Source: Plectrocnemia conspersa
Lineage: Eukaryota; Arthropoda; Insecta; Trichoptera; Polycentropodidae
Assembly (NCBI GenBank): GCA_009617715.1
Contig: VTFK01000175.1
Coordinates: 372,001-436,000 of the forward strand
DNA: 64,000 bases
Direction of reading: 5' to 3'
Below the pieces are notes generated by a model. It ran no database searches. It had not been told where the DNA came from and worked only from the letters and a program-made list of their open reading frames with translations. Positions 49,444-63,100 of this stretch are shown piece after piece (within the stretch, counting starts at the first letter, position 1; each line of letters begins with the position of its first letter). A program made the translations under genes and the position numbers.

Positions 49444-50209
49444 TGTTTCTCAAAAATATTGTTGAAAGAAAGAGTATATCTATCAAATCATAGGTGCTCC
49501 TTGTATTACATACGATGCTGTTTGTTGTGAGTCATTGTTGTTAAGCAACGGAAAAATAAAATAACATAGCAACGCAATAAACACAATCTATCAATCTGTA
49601 GTATGTATATATGTATACTACATATATGTTAATGGGGCTTGAACATTGTTCAAATTTGAGTTATATACATAATTGTTGTAATTTTAATTTTAATGCGATT
49701 AAACCCAAAGTTTTTTTGTATTAAATAACATTAAAACTAGAAAAAATGCTAGTAAATTCTATGCATTTTATTTAAAGAAAATAACAATAGAATATTTATA
49801 TTGGATGGATTAGTTGCAGGTCTTTGTGTGATGTTGTCAGCCAGTGAGACACTCGGTGGATCTGTTTGGTATATATTTTATTACACGAGTGCTTATGTAT
49901 AACAATATACATAGAGAGTTCAGATTAATCAAAGTGGTGGAGTAGTGCGTTAAGTCTGAAATAAAGTAGTCGTAGACTCATAGAAGTGGGAGGGTACGTA
50001 AATAGCATTTATCACAATGTTGGTGCCTGTCGAAATGAGTGAGTTTATGTCGATTCTTAATTCTTGCGAATCCTTTTATATACTTAGGCAAATTAGGCTG
50101 CATGGTCAAACTCCGCCTCCCTGATGTACGTATTTTCATCCCTAAATAAGTCATTTCAACTTTTCCATACATATTAATATATACATTTACAAATGTATCA
50201 TTATTTATT

Positions 50210-50520
50210 TACATGCGATTTATAAATTTGACAGTGAATGTGTATTTTTCGGTTAAGTTATATTTTCAATAGTAAAGTCAAAATACATTTTCATCAGTAG
50301 ATACACATTTCCACTAGCGAAAATATAATTTAACTGATAAGCTCTATTGAAATTATATGCTGCTCTAAAATGTCTATGAAACTCAATTTGACAGTTGCGA
50401 AACGTATATTCGCTGTAAAAACCCAAACCTAACCTTCACGAATTAACTAAGCCCAACTTGACCTAATGAAAGTTTAGAACTTTTATAAGTTCATGTTAAG
50501 TTTAGTACAAATAATTGGCG
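50210..50520 (-). repeat. Foldback-like interspersed repeat, inverted copy
   Basis: It has the same blocks as 6000-6250 in reverse orientation: GACAGTGAATGTGTATTTTT, CACTAGCGAAAATATAATTT, ATGAAACTCAATTTGACAGT and ACCCAAACCTAACC. Confidence 0.65.
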
Positions 50521-50815
50521 TTTATACTATTAATAGTATCTTTATCTGTAAGAATTAATTCTAATTTTTAACAACACATTTTATGATTTATTTTTGGAAA
50601 TACTTTTCAAATTAAATAAAAAGCTCCAATTCTTAAAACAATTATCGATTTGTAGAAAATGTTGTTCAAGAAAGACTAATATTTTATCTAAAATTATATT
50701 AATTGTGATGTTATTTTTTAATTTTTCTTCCGAGCTATTGCTACATTCATCTACACATTCGTAGTCAAACTCAGATATCTTGTAGATGGTGTGGCAGCGG
50801 AGGTTGATTCCTCTT

Positions 50816-51288
50816 TGTTGCGGTGCTCGTATGGTGGGGTTGATCTCTCTCTGGTGCGAGCATTCATGAAAGTATGTTGTCCGCGGGCGGACGGGAGTCT
50901 GCTACTCTCTTCGAGTGTCTGCCGGAGTTTGCCAGGTGACTGACCTTATATATTCAGGGCTGCAAAGCTTACTCACCAATCACAATCATGCAGCAATCAT
51001 CCAGCCAATCGCTGCTCTCGCTTCTTAGAAACAACGAAATAAGTATATGCCTTTAGAAAATTACATTTGCTTGACGGATATCTCCGAGGTTGAATTGTGT
51101 ATGGGTAATGGGAAATATTGTGGCCTTACGGTGCTATATTGTTTCCCGTGACCGTTTCATAATAAAGAAATATTCATTCAATGCACCGGAGAATCCTTGT
51201 GTGTTATATATGAAGGAACCCTTTAGTTCTAGTCGGAAGGGAGCCTTTATCTAATTGCACTATTGTTAAATAATCACTTTTGGTAACA
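50816..51288 (+). repeat. LTR-like repeat (solo-LTR candidate), copy 2
   Basis: It starts TGTTGCGGTGCTCG and ends GGTAACA, and shares long blocks with 23611-24054, including the GTGGCCTTACGGTGCTATAT word. There are more differences in the first 150 bases (different AT/GC-rich insertions). No retroelement genes lie next to it. Confidence 0.5.
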
Positions 51289-52611
51289 GTAATTAAATGC
51301 CCTTTATAAACAAATGCTCTGTGTGGTCCCCACATAATTTAATGGAATACCATGAATCTTAATGAGATCGAAATATTAAAAAAAAATGTCAACTGGCCAA
51401 CTTTTTGCCCCCCCCCCCCCCTGAAAAAAAAGCTGAAATGACGTTCCTGTTAATATTTCTCTCGAGCGTTTATGTATAAAGCGATTTTATTTAAATAAAG
51501 CTTTCTAACAGGTATGGAAGTCTTAAAAGTATGAAAGATCTTCAACAAATGTATGCCAATATTTTCTTGGCTATAACAAAAAATTTCACCAATTCTAGCT
51601 GACCATTATTCACATTCTCATGATTTTAATATTCTCAGTGACCCTCAACGTTCTTTCCTAATAATTTTCTGTATTATCGATACATTTATTATTTACTATT
51701 TTTTTCCACCATTATTTAGTGTTTAAAAACTTATACATAATAATTCAAATTTCTTTTATTATGTCTTTTGTGACTCTGATTATGCAATAATATCCAGGGT
51801 TATATATTTGGATAATTTTTGCCTTTGTAGCACATACATTTTATGATTACGATACATCTATTCAACTTTAATCACATTGTTTTGAGTTAATTTTTAACTT
51901 TAAACATTTATCGTATTTTCATAGATCGCAAATTTCTTACGATTAGTTCTCGCAAAATAAAACAAAAAATACGTTTGCACCATCCTAGATAAAGTAGTGG
52001 TGATCTTAGTTTTTATTAGAATTTTTAATAAATACACATCATCTCAAGAGATTTTGTAAATGAATAAACACATTTTATTATGTGTATTTTCAACCTTTTA
52101 AGTGACAGTATGCAACGTAAAGAACATTTAATTACACTATATTATTCACAATAACTTTATATATAAAAAAGTGACATAAAGAAAATAATCTATTTGTCAA
52201 TAATTACGCAAACCTTTGCCTTTTAAAAATCGTTTTCACAAATTTTCTGTCACACAATCATGTTAAAAAATATTTTTTGTCACAATTAAATACCTTACAT
52301 CAAATAATTTAAGCAACGATACCGTTACCCGATACCCGAGTAGTTTTTTTTTATAAAAATAAATCATCAAAATAAACTTAATGTAGAATCACCGACTTAA
52401 GAATACATTTATGAGCATTTTATACCTACATATGAGTACAAACAAACTTTATTTATCGGTTTTGGTAACACAAATTATTTTGTCAGTATTTTAATACCAT
52501 TGCTAAACATCTATTCGATTTGCTATACAATTTTTTTAAAATACACATCACCAATAAATTAGTTCATGACAATATACATATAATATATTATATTATACAT
52601 AGGTAGCTAAA

Positions 52612-54185
52612 CTACAACTTTTGTTCTTTACAGTCATGTTGCCATCTATTTAATGATAAATATTTTGTACTGAATGAGTTTTCGCAATACGTACAAGCCC
52701 AATCGGGATCGATTCCATGAAGTATGGCTAAGTGAAAGCGTATTTCGTTAAATTTTGCACTCTTATTACAAAGTGTACACTCGTACAGGATACCTTTATT
52801 TTTGAAGGCTGATAAAAAATCATCGTCAAATATATAATCGAGTTCATCGCCGTTGTTGGTGACATTGTATTTAGGATCGAAGTTCAGTAAGTTAAACGAT
52901 AGCATCGGGTACGTCATTTGCTGCAATCGGACGTTGAGTTCGCTGTTGTCCAATTGCAACTGATCTTCCATGAACATCTTCGGCAACACGCCTCTCGACG
53001 GCCTGCCCAAGTATCTTACGTAAGGATATTTCGACAGGTTTATATGATAGTAAGTGCTGGTTTTCATTTCGTCTTTGCACAAACCGACGTCCTTTTGAAA
53101 TTCGGATAGAACTAAGCATATGTTGTCTTTTATATGTTTCGGAGTGTCGCTGTTCCTTCTCAGGAACCTTTTCAACTGCTCTAAAAAATTATGAATATGC
53201 AGAGTTTTCAAAGATCTGAATCTGCACGTCGATATATTAGTCGACGGTTCATAGCGCAACTGAATCGATTGAATATTGATATCGTTAATCTTATATCCTT
53301 TTCGCAAGTTGATCAAATCAAACTTGTCGTAGTTCACGTTTTGATGCAGCATCGCAAAGCCGGGGAGATTCAACTTGATCATAACGAACGGGTTGTTCAG
53401 TATCGAGTTTCCGGAAATGTAACCAACGCTGTTCAAGTCTTTATCTATCTGAAATCTTGTGATATGGAAATCTTTGTGCTTTTGTGGCTCGTAATAAAAT
53501 AACGTTTTAAGATTTTTTAACGTACTACTGACGTGCAACACATTTTCTACTTCATTTTTCTCCAACTGATCCAATATATCACTATTACATTTAGTTAGAA
53601 CAAAATTAATGTTCGCTCTTAAATAAAAATAGAAATGTTTAAACAACTTTTTTGTCAATTATGACACGGCCCGAATGGACATCTTGCCAGTGATCCCATT
53701 TTTTTATTAAAGTTGTTAAAATTTCGCTATAAACGCCATATTTTGCATACAAGTTTCCAGCATTAGATTTGCAGTTAAAAATTTTGTTAATTACATTCTT
53801 ACCGATATATTTAAAAACATTAGACAAATTGTATTTTTGTTTTATTACAAAGTTGATTAGCTGAATAATACCGTTTATTCTATTAACATCTGAAAAAGTT
53901 AAATATTGAAAAAATATTATATAAATAAAAACAATACTTATATATAATATAAATACCATTGCTTTGAATATCACGTTCGCAGTCTTTACCCTTTTCCTTA
54001 TTACTTTTTAATTCTACACTAGATGCATCTAAATGATTATTTGTTTGGTCCGTATCTTCCGCGCTCACCAGTAATATTTCTGCGCATGAAAAACTAGTCG
54101 ACGGCGTATCGCTACTGACTTCGTCGTCAATCAAAATGATAGGGTTAGACAATCCGGTAAAATCGCTATTCGCGTTTGTACTCAT
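52612..54185 (-). CDS. Unrecognised zinc-finger protein gene with an apparent frameshift, about 501 residues
   Basis: Exon 1 is 53957-54185, phase 1; exon 2 runs from 53889 to the stop at 52612. The protein has an acidic Ser/Thr-rich N-terminus (residues 1-77), a helical region and a long centre with no recognised fold. The last 57 residues hold two zinc-finger-like motifs: C-x2-C-x11-H-x4-H (ECTLCNKS... HLAILH) and C-x2-C-x15-H-x-C (CTYCENSF... WQHDC). Exon 2 is open in one frame to 53642 and in the next (+1) frame for 348 codons from 53658 down. The frames would join if one A were missing from the A6 run at 53648-53653 (minus strand). A 52-base intron (GTGTCA donor, AAGAG acceptor) is a weaker alternative. 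Length and continuity of the second frame argue against an old pseudogene. No family recognised. Confidence 0.7.
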
Positions 54186-56940
54186 TTTCAGTATGAGATT
54201 TATAATTATCGCTAGTTACATGTACATAGTATCTGGAAGTAAATTACAGAATATAGTAATATGTGAACGGCAAATTAATAATATATAAATTTATAAACAT
54301 AACCTCAAATCTACATATCAACAAGGATATAAGGTCACTTATTACTATTGAACGAAAACAAAACTAATTACGATTTTTTAAATACATATTGTAAGGTCGT
54401 ATTAAAGACTACATACCGTCGATGACAATAGACGAACCGCGACAGATGCAACACAAGCAACGCATATGTCAAACGGAGTCCTTGGCCAAAGAAATAAAAA
54501 CAAACAATAAAAATACGTGTTCAATATTACCACTGGGATGTTTTTATTTTATTTTTATCTACTTAGAATCAAACTGAGCTCAAAATAAAATTGTTCAACC
54601 TGTGTTTAATTGCCACCCGTTCCATACATCAGCATTCTTTTATTTTTTATTACAAAAATATTTGTTTATGATTGTGGGGGGGGGGGAGGGGCTGGTTTAT
54701 TTTCTATGGATAAAAAAATATATGTCACTCTGGTAATACTGACGTGCCGTCAGCGGAAGGCAAAGCATTCTTTGGTGAACCTCAACAGGAAAATGACGAC
54801 CGGAGACGCCTCATCCGCTGATCACGCACGTCGTTATAACGTGTAACTAAATTGTAAGCCAGTGAACGCCACAGCTTCCACTTTTTATCCAAAATACACG
54901 AACGCTGAACTATTACAATTATACTAAGAGTGGACAGCCAGTTACTGTGATATTATATATATTATTTTTTTATGTGAAATGGGCCGAAATATGTACCACG
55001 CATGTATCGCTTCTCCCTCGCATACATATGTATACGTAAACAATGCATTCACAAATAGAATGCCGATGCACTATTGCAGTACGAATTTTTTATGTATCAG
55101 TTAACAGCAAATTGTCTTTGGATTCGGTACTCACTCAATTTTTCATAGTGACTTTTTAAAAATTGAAAATGAACTGCCAATCCTTTCCTTCTACATCATT
55201 AGAAAGTGCTAGGATAGTCTTGTTGAAACGAAACTATAGAAAACTGCACAAAGGAGTTTTGTTTGACATTATGTAATTATAATTTGCCTGGATTATTTTC
55301 TTTTTATTAACTAAAATTTGTTTATAATTAATTTTAAAATAGAATTTCCCTTTTATAAAATATGGATTTTTCAATATTATACGTGCTGGAGTATTATTTC
55401 CCAAATGCGTCAATTGTCATCGAATGTTCTCAAATAATTCTATGAAACCTTCATTATTTAAGAAAAACACTTGTTAGCATTTCATTAGATTGGCAAAAAA
55501 GACACCGATTTCTTTAAGCAACAGGAATCTATTTCAATTAGGAATAATTTAAATTTAAGTGAATCTCATATGCTTAAACTATCATATATTCTTTCGAACA
55601 GAATTGATAAATGTAAAGTATCATATCGAATGGGATTAGATTTAGTAGAACTCTCAATTTTACACGCTATCCATAAAGGTTTAGGCGAACCTTTTTTAAC
55701 ACAGCAATTTTCTTGTCTTGCTATTTCGGCTTCTACAGTTTCACGGCGCGTTAAAACTCTTTAATTTGCCATTGAAAGTCAATTAATCGAGAGATTAAAA
55801 GCATGTCGACTTTTTTACCTTCAAATTAGGCCTTAGATTATGCTTAGGATTGACGAACTAGTTATTAAAGATAAAATAATGCATCTGGTGTGTGAAGAGT
55901 ATATCAATTGAATCTGTACAAAAGAAAGTTAATTGTGTAGTGACTATTCATCAGATACGAATCTGAGGTCCCGCCTTGATCCTTGGATCTGATGTTTTTT
56001 GGTGTTCTTAGTTTTTTGTCTCTTTGATTATTAATGGGTGGGGATGTGATTGATAGTTGGCGGGTCAGGATAGCTTGTGGGCGTTTGTGTTTGTGGGGAA
56101 TGGTGTTTGGGTCTAGGTTCGCTAAGTGTTGTAAATGAGGTCACCTTCGACCTCGGACTACCTCTTCGCTACAAGAACATTTTCGTTAAACAGACTCCTT
56201 CAACCTCGGATTTACGTCTCGCTTCCTGTACGAGCAATCACCTCCAGGACACGTGCTCAAGGACAAGCACTGTCGCCTTCCAGAAAGAGATATTATATAC
56301 AAATTATACAAATCATTAACTAACACAACCGAAAACATCAAAACTACTAACCACCAATTTTGTTTAATATTTTTTGTAGATTTATATAAATATATGACTT
56401 AAAAAAATGAGTATATTTACTTCCAACTTGTATTTTAAAATATGTATATTTTCTATGTAAATTTACTGTAAATGTATTTTTTTATATAACAGTTTGTGCA
56501 AGAAAACGTATAATTGTACGAACTGAGTCTTTAAATATTATATTTTAGATGTCACGTAAGTGTTTAGGGGAGGGGAGGGGAGGCACAGCAACAATAAGCA
56601 CTGATGCCCGATTTTTGAATTGGCCTATGAATTTTCTTAATAAAAATAGCGGTTCATTTTATTTTTGTGAAAAATATCAGAATATCACAAAAGTTTCGAC
56701 ATATAATATATTAACATTAAATTACGTTATGTATTGTATATTTGGCATTAGTTATTTTTGTTTTTAATAATAATATATAACACATGGGAGGAAGGGGAGC
56801 ATCATTACAGGGATAAGATTAGGGTACTAGCTAAAACGTATATGACTCATGAGGGTTTTTGAATACTGAAATCATTTATTCTTATACATTTAAAGGTGGT
56901 ATTTTTGCATGAGAGTAGAATTTCGTGGTTTTAAAATGAA
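54186..56940. other. Intergenic DNA upstream of two divergent genes, with transposon pieces
   Basis: It carries a dead hAT fragment (55480-55860) and a possible LTR-like segment (55931-56330, TGTAGTGACT to CTAACACA), but the latter has no second copy here. A G-run at about 54675 and repeated G-runs near 56567 look like simple repeats. No complete gene was recognised. Confidence 0.4.
55480..55860 (+). pseudogene. hAT transposase fragment
   Basis: The 64-codon open part ends with the motif SASTVSRRV followed by KTL, and the next frame gives IESQLIERLKACRLFYLQI. These match the region of ZBED5/SCAND3-type hAT transposases just before the catalytic core (compare TVSRRIKEI in the copy at 61449). 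Stops interrupt it and neither a BED finger nor a C-terminus remains. Confidence 0.6.
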
Positions 56941-57168
56941 ATGAAATTTATGCATGGTCAGCTGCCAGAAAGCTACTATGCGCATGCGCCAAGTCGAAAG
57001 AATCAAAATGGCGTATCCCTGATGTTGACGTTTACGCCGCGTTCAGATTAAAATTCAACGTACTTTTGTTTATGAACGGTCGTTGAAGAATAATTGTAAG
57101 GTAATCATGTAAAATGTAAATGTTCGACGTGATTAATTAATTTGTAAATAATTACGTTCCAGATAAAC
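56941..57168 (+). promoter_or_regulatory. Promoter and leader of the gene at 57169
   Basis: TGCGCATGCGCC at 56979-56990 is an exact NRF-1-type palindromic site (known consensus YGCGCAYGCGCR) apart from its last base. CAAAATGGCG at 57004-57013 matches the YY1/Pho core. That motif contains an ATG that opens a four-codon upstream frame (57009-57023). A TTCCAG acceptor-like end at 57162 leaves open a leader intron between them. Both motifs are typical of TATA-less housekeeping promoters. Confidence 0.5.
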
Positions 57169-60100
57169 ATGGAGAAGGAAGAAAGCGTTATAGTCAAAAA
57201 TCCAGAACCTGTTATCAACAATAATATGGTCGTTCGTAAGATAGGCGATTTCGTCGAACTTTCGACGTACCAAATTCGCGGAAGAAGAGATGCAGTCATC
57301 ATCAGATCGAACATGAAGAGCAGACTTTTACCAGGTGGGATATTGAAGTTGTGAAATAATAATAACTATTTCCTTTGAGCATCCGACTCATTGTCGCTTT
57401 GCAGTACAATTATATCATGCCATAGGCTATCTAAACTTCACTCAGTTTAAATCCAATATTAAAACAAAAATCTGTTTTTATGATAATTATTGAAAAATAT
57501 ATTTACTCACTTAATAACTAATAAAAATTACCTAATAAAAATCAAATTTAAAGAGAATAGTTAATCCGTTCTCTTCCACTGAAAATGGTTTTTAGGTTAG
57601 AAGTAAATTTACTGGTACAGATTATCAAAAGTGATTTAACACGTAGGTTGAACGCTTATGATCGGCAATATTTATTTTAAATTGATAGCCCAAGAGCGCT
57701 GGCAGTCACCAAAACACCAGGTTTTAACATTAAATATGACCATCACGGAGCATCTGAATTATAGAGAATTTTTTTTAAAAATTTAATTACTTAAGAAAAA
57801 CATGTATAATAAATTATAGATTTTTCATATTACCTTAGTGCGTATAAGAGTTATATAATGAAATGTGAAGTTTATAAAAGTAAACAATATCAAAGCTAAT
57901 TTGGATCAAGTAACTATATATAAAGACTATTTTTTTGGATTGATGAAGAACTAAAAAAATCAAAACTGTTTGTGAAAAGTATATATTTTTTGCTTATGTA
58001 CATACTACATAAAAATATAAATTATGTATTGACGAAAAGAGATTCTTCCTCGGAAAGTAATTAAGCTTTCATCAACAGAGACATGCTCCTTAGGATTGTA
58101 ATGTTTTTTATAATTTTTATTGAGTTCATCAATGATAGTTCTCACTTTTGCTAAACATTCTTCGGGATCGGCAGTTGAATTATCTAGGAAATGCTATATT
58201 TGGAATAAAATCTCAAACTTGTTTTGGCTCAATACACTTTTAAGAAATATTAGTCTAAATGCACTGTGCTCCAATATAAATTGATACTGGAAGTTTGACG
58301 ATTACAAGGCCGAAAAATTTCTTCATCTCATTCTTGTTACTGGATGACCAAGAATGTAACCGAGAAAATGATCCCGGAACCATGCCTTCCAGCTAGGGAC
58401 ATCATTTCAGCTTTTTCTAAGCGGAGGAGGAGGAGGCAAAAGTTGGCCAGTCAGTGCTCGTTTTTTTAATATTTCGATTTATTAACACTTTTTATAACAA
58501 TATTATGACTTACAATAAGTGAGATTCGTATAAAACATATCTAAACTGAATTTTGACCAATAGGAGAGTGCAAAACACAATTATGCCTTCTCAGAAGTCA
58601 AAAATTCATGTCAAAAGTAATAAAATAGCGCCGTCGCAGTAAAAATGCTCGGAATTATCTAGCGTTCATATTAAGACTTTTTATAACAATATTACGTTTT
58701 ACAATTGGTGAGAATCGAATGAAGCATATTTAAACTAAATGTGGACCAATAGGGGAGGTCAAAAAACAATTATCCCTTCTCAGAAGTCAAAAATACACGT
58801 CAAAAGTAATAAAATCGTGTAACCCACTGCGACGTGTTCGAAACAATCGTAATTGTATCAAGTCGGTATGCTGTACAATTGCTGGAAGCAGGGACGTCAT
58901 TTTAGGGGGGGGGACAGGGGAGGAGGCATTTACCTTCGCTTGAATTTGGTCAGAAAAATACGTCATTTAATGAACTACAAATATTGCTAGGCATTTTAAT
59001 AAAATCGAAATATTAAAATAATTGCCCCACTGATTCTATGCCAGAAATTCTCAGGTTATCCCTAAAAAAAATTGAAAAATAGTCTCGAATCTATTCGGAA
59101 AATATTTTTAAAAATGTCATCTCAGTAAAATCATTGGAATACATTTTCGCTGGTAGATATATATTTTTATCGATGAACAAATAATTTATCTAGTAAAATT
59201 ATATGATTTTAACTTTTCCATACGTAGTAATATGTATATACAGTTACATACTTATCACTATTTATTTACATACAATGTTACAGTGAATGTGTATTTTTCG
59301 GTAGCTTAAATTATAAAACTTAAATTCTCTAGTGAAGTCCAAATTTTTTTTCACCAGTAAATATATATTTCTACTAGCGAAAATATAATTTAACTAATTG
59401 GCGCTAGTGAAATTATATGCTACTTTGAAATGTCTATGAAACTCAATTTGACAGTTGGGAAACGTCCATTTACTGTTCAAACCCAAACTCAATCTCAACA
59501 GAACCTAAACGAATTAATCTAACGGAAGTTCAAAAACTATAATTAGGTTTAGAACTTCCATCAGGTTAGGCTTAGGTTTGACACTGGTGATCCGCGGAAC
59601 ACTGGTGTTCCAAAATAGGTGTTCCGCAGAGCCTAAATACATATTTCACAAAAATTTGGAGTAAATTAAAAAAATGTTAGTCGTGCTAATACATAAATCT
59701 GATAAAAAAGTATGAAAATATGTGCTAAATATTCAACATTGATGTGTATAAATTCTGGAGGGAAAAGTTTCATAAGTCGGTGTTGTTTTTTTTTAACTTA
59801 AAAATTTACTCGAATTTAAACAATATTTCTTAGTTAATTAACCACATGATATTAGTGCTTGTTATGCTTATTTTATTTATGTGATTTCACTTTAACGCAA
59901 TTTTTTTGGGTGCCACGAATGCCACTATTTACACGATTAATTCACGCAAATTCATTTGTACGTGATTTTTCAATCTGTCTTTACAAAAGGTTATTGCGGA
60001 TAATTTTTCACGCGTTTTTATTCTACGTGTTAATTCATGAAACTAATTTATTGCGTTAAATACATTGGGTGTATACTAGAGTCTCCAATTACTCGAACCA

Positions 60101-63100
60101 TCAACTACTCGAGTATCGAATATTAAAATTTTAAAATACTCGAGTACTCGAGTACTTTCGAGTATTTACCAAATGTACCAAAATAGCTATTATTCAAATT
60201 CGTGCACATATAAATAAATGAATAAAATACTTATTATGGTAATTTTTACAATTATTCTAACTTCACGAACATACTTTTTAAAAATAATAATGCAAAAAGT
60301 GTCTCGAATTTAATATTACTGCTAACCATTGGTTTTATTATTCCTGTTATGGAAAAAACCCTTCCGTTGCTGTTGATGTTGGTCTTATTGTCATTAACGC
60401 GTTGGATAAGGCTTCTAATTTATATCTGTTCGCTTTTTATAGATATAAAATTTTTTGAACTCTCTTTTTATGTTCTCTTCTTTCATTCCCTTCTCTGCTT
60501 TTCTCTTATTTCCTTCGACTATTGACAAAATAGCATTTTGTAATTCTTCCTGAATAGATTTTTTTTCTTAACAATATACAATATTCTACTCCTTCTGATT
60601 AATGCGAAGAATTTTAATCTATATCCTTCGAAGATGTATTTGGGTGAATCCCTTTCACTCTAGAACTAAACGGTTCGCAAAGAACTGACTTTACTTTAAA
60701 TGCCTTTAAAACACACAATTGTTTTGATTTATATTTAAAGCTGAGGGATCAGTATAAACAATTTACAACACTTTACGCTACAACTGCATAGTCATAAAAC
60801 CTAAAAAAAAATTTTGTTGATATTTCATATTGTTCATTGCCATAAATTAGATAAGTCGGGACTGTCGAACAGAAAACACAAAAGAAATTTCTCCGTCGTA
60901 CCCACTAACATAGCCGACGACCGGAACTATGCAACTATGGAACTATGAAAAAATTATACCTGATAGTAACCGCTCTCACTCGGGACTTCGGGCATACACG
61001 TCAAATAAAAGCAAGACGTTAACCTTTACCGGACCGAGTTAAAGTTAATTTTGTTTCTCAAATATTTCAAATTTTTTTAATTTCGAGTATTAATCGAGTA
61101 ATTTTCAAAATACTCGATTATCAAGTACTTGAAAAATAGACAAGTATACTCGAGTATCGAGTACTCGATTACTCGAATTGGAGACTCTAGTGTATACTTT
61201 TGTAAATGTAAATAAATAAAATAAAATTTGCATAAAAAGAATCGATTTTCTTGTATATTAATTTAGTCTGATTGCTTACAATACAGATTTTTTTACATTT
61301 TGACAAAAAAAAAATTATTACAGAATTTACATTTTATTCAAAAATTATCCATGGATCTTTGCTTGAAAACAGAAAATTTGACGAAAGAAAGGCCAAATAC
61401 TTTTACTGATACGTCTACATCGAAGAAGAATAAAATAATCCAAAAACTGTGATTTCTTCAAAATCGAATATTAAAGAACAAGTGTCATCTATGAACAGAC
61501 CAAAACAGAAGTACGATGAAAATTATTTAAATTTTGCATTTACGTATATTAACAATTCAGATGCTCCTGATGCAATTTGTGTTCTGTGTCAAAAAATACT
61601 AGCAAACAGTTCTTTGACTCCAGTTAAACTTCGCAGGCACTTCGAAACGACACACTCTGATTACAAAGGAAAATACGTGCAATTTTTTAAGAGACAACGT
61701 GACTCACTAGAAAAGTCCAAATTTCAAATAATTACAACGGCTAAAGCTGAAAATGAAAATGCAACAGAAGCTTCTTTTCGCGTGAGTTATCGTATTGCAC
61801 TTAATGGTGAAGATCATACAATTGGAGAGACACTCATTAAGCCATGTGAGAAAGACAGGATGTAATGTGTTCTTAATGAGCAGGCTACTAAAAAAATTGA
61901 TGCAATACAATTATCAAATAATACTGTTTCACGACGCATTAAAGAAATTTCTACTAGCATAGAGAAATAGTTAATTCGTCGACTTGGACTTTGCAGTAAA
62001 TATGCATTGCAAATGGATGAATCTACAGATGTCGCAGGACTAGCTGTGTTATTGGTATTTGTTCGTTACACATATGATAAAAGTATTAAAGAAGATTTAC
62101 CCACGTGTGCATATCTACATGGAAAAACTACAGGAGAAGATATATTCAACTGTATTAATGATTATATTACAAATCAAGAGATAGGCTGGGAAAAGTGTAT
62201 TGATATTTGTACAGATGGTGCTCATGCAATAGTAGGAAAAATGAAAGATATTGTATCACGTACCCTGAAAGTAGCTGCAAGAGCTACTAGCAGTCACTGT
62301 ATTTTGCTGTTGCATGCATTATTAACTAAAAAAATTTCACAAATTTAAAAAATGGTATGGATGAAGCTGTGAAATTTTATCAAATTCTTAACAAATCCTT
62401 GAGACATCTTGCATATCTGGCAGATATTTTTACAAAGTGCAATGATGTTAACTTACAAGGAAAAAATATTACAATTTTTAATATGAGAGATAAAATTGAA
62501 TCTTTTGACAAAAAATACAATTTTGGATTTTATCAGTTGAATCTAATAATTTTTATTGTTTTCCTGTCTTGGATGAATGTTTAAATGATTTGAATTTTCA
62601 AGTTGATCAAGAAGTTTCACAAGTATTTTTAGAACGCCTATATAACTTGAAAACAACTCTTTCAGAATATTTTCCGAAAACTAGTAAGGACGATTCCTGG
62701 GTTCGGAATCCATTTTCCGCGACAGTTAAACCAGTGGGCTTAAGCACAAGGGATTATGAGAATTTAGTTGATTTAATTAATAACTCTGATTTGAAACAAA
62801 AATATAAAGATCAGCCATTAAATGATTTCTGGGCGAGTCTGGCTGAAGAGTTCCCCATGTGTCAAGACAAGCTCTAGTTTGTTTACTTCTGTTTTCCACG
62901 ACGTATTTATGCGAAGTGGGATTTTCTAAATATAAGTCGCTGAAAAAGTTTGGGAAACCCTGAATTAGAGTAATGATGAGTATATCCGAATCGAGTGCTT
63001 TAGAGCTAATAGTAGGGGCGTAAACCCAAACTTGCTATCTCTTTCTCAATTATAATAATAATGATTTAATGGATAGCTCTCGAACTGACTGTGTTAACGC

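Larger units (their letters stand above)
49444..52611. other. Intergenic DNA with repeats
   Basis: It contains the foldback-like repeat (50210-50520), the LTR-like repeat (50816-51288) and a 14-base C-run at about 51409 next to an AAAAAAAAGCTGAAATGACG block that belongs to the foldback-like family. The segment 49800-50170 is unique and less AT-rich, with no exon supported. The rest is AT-rich 3' flank of the next gene. Confidence 0.5.

Noticed and set aside
53191..53502. 103-codon plus-strand frame
   Set aside because: Antisense shadow of the long minus-strand zinc-finger exon.
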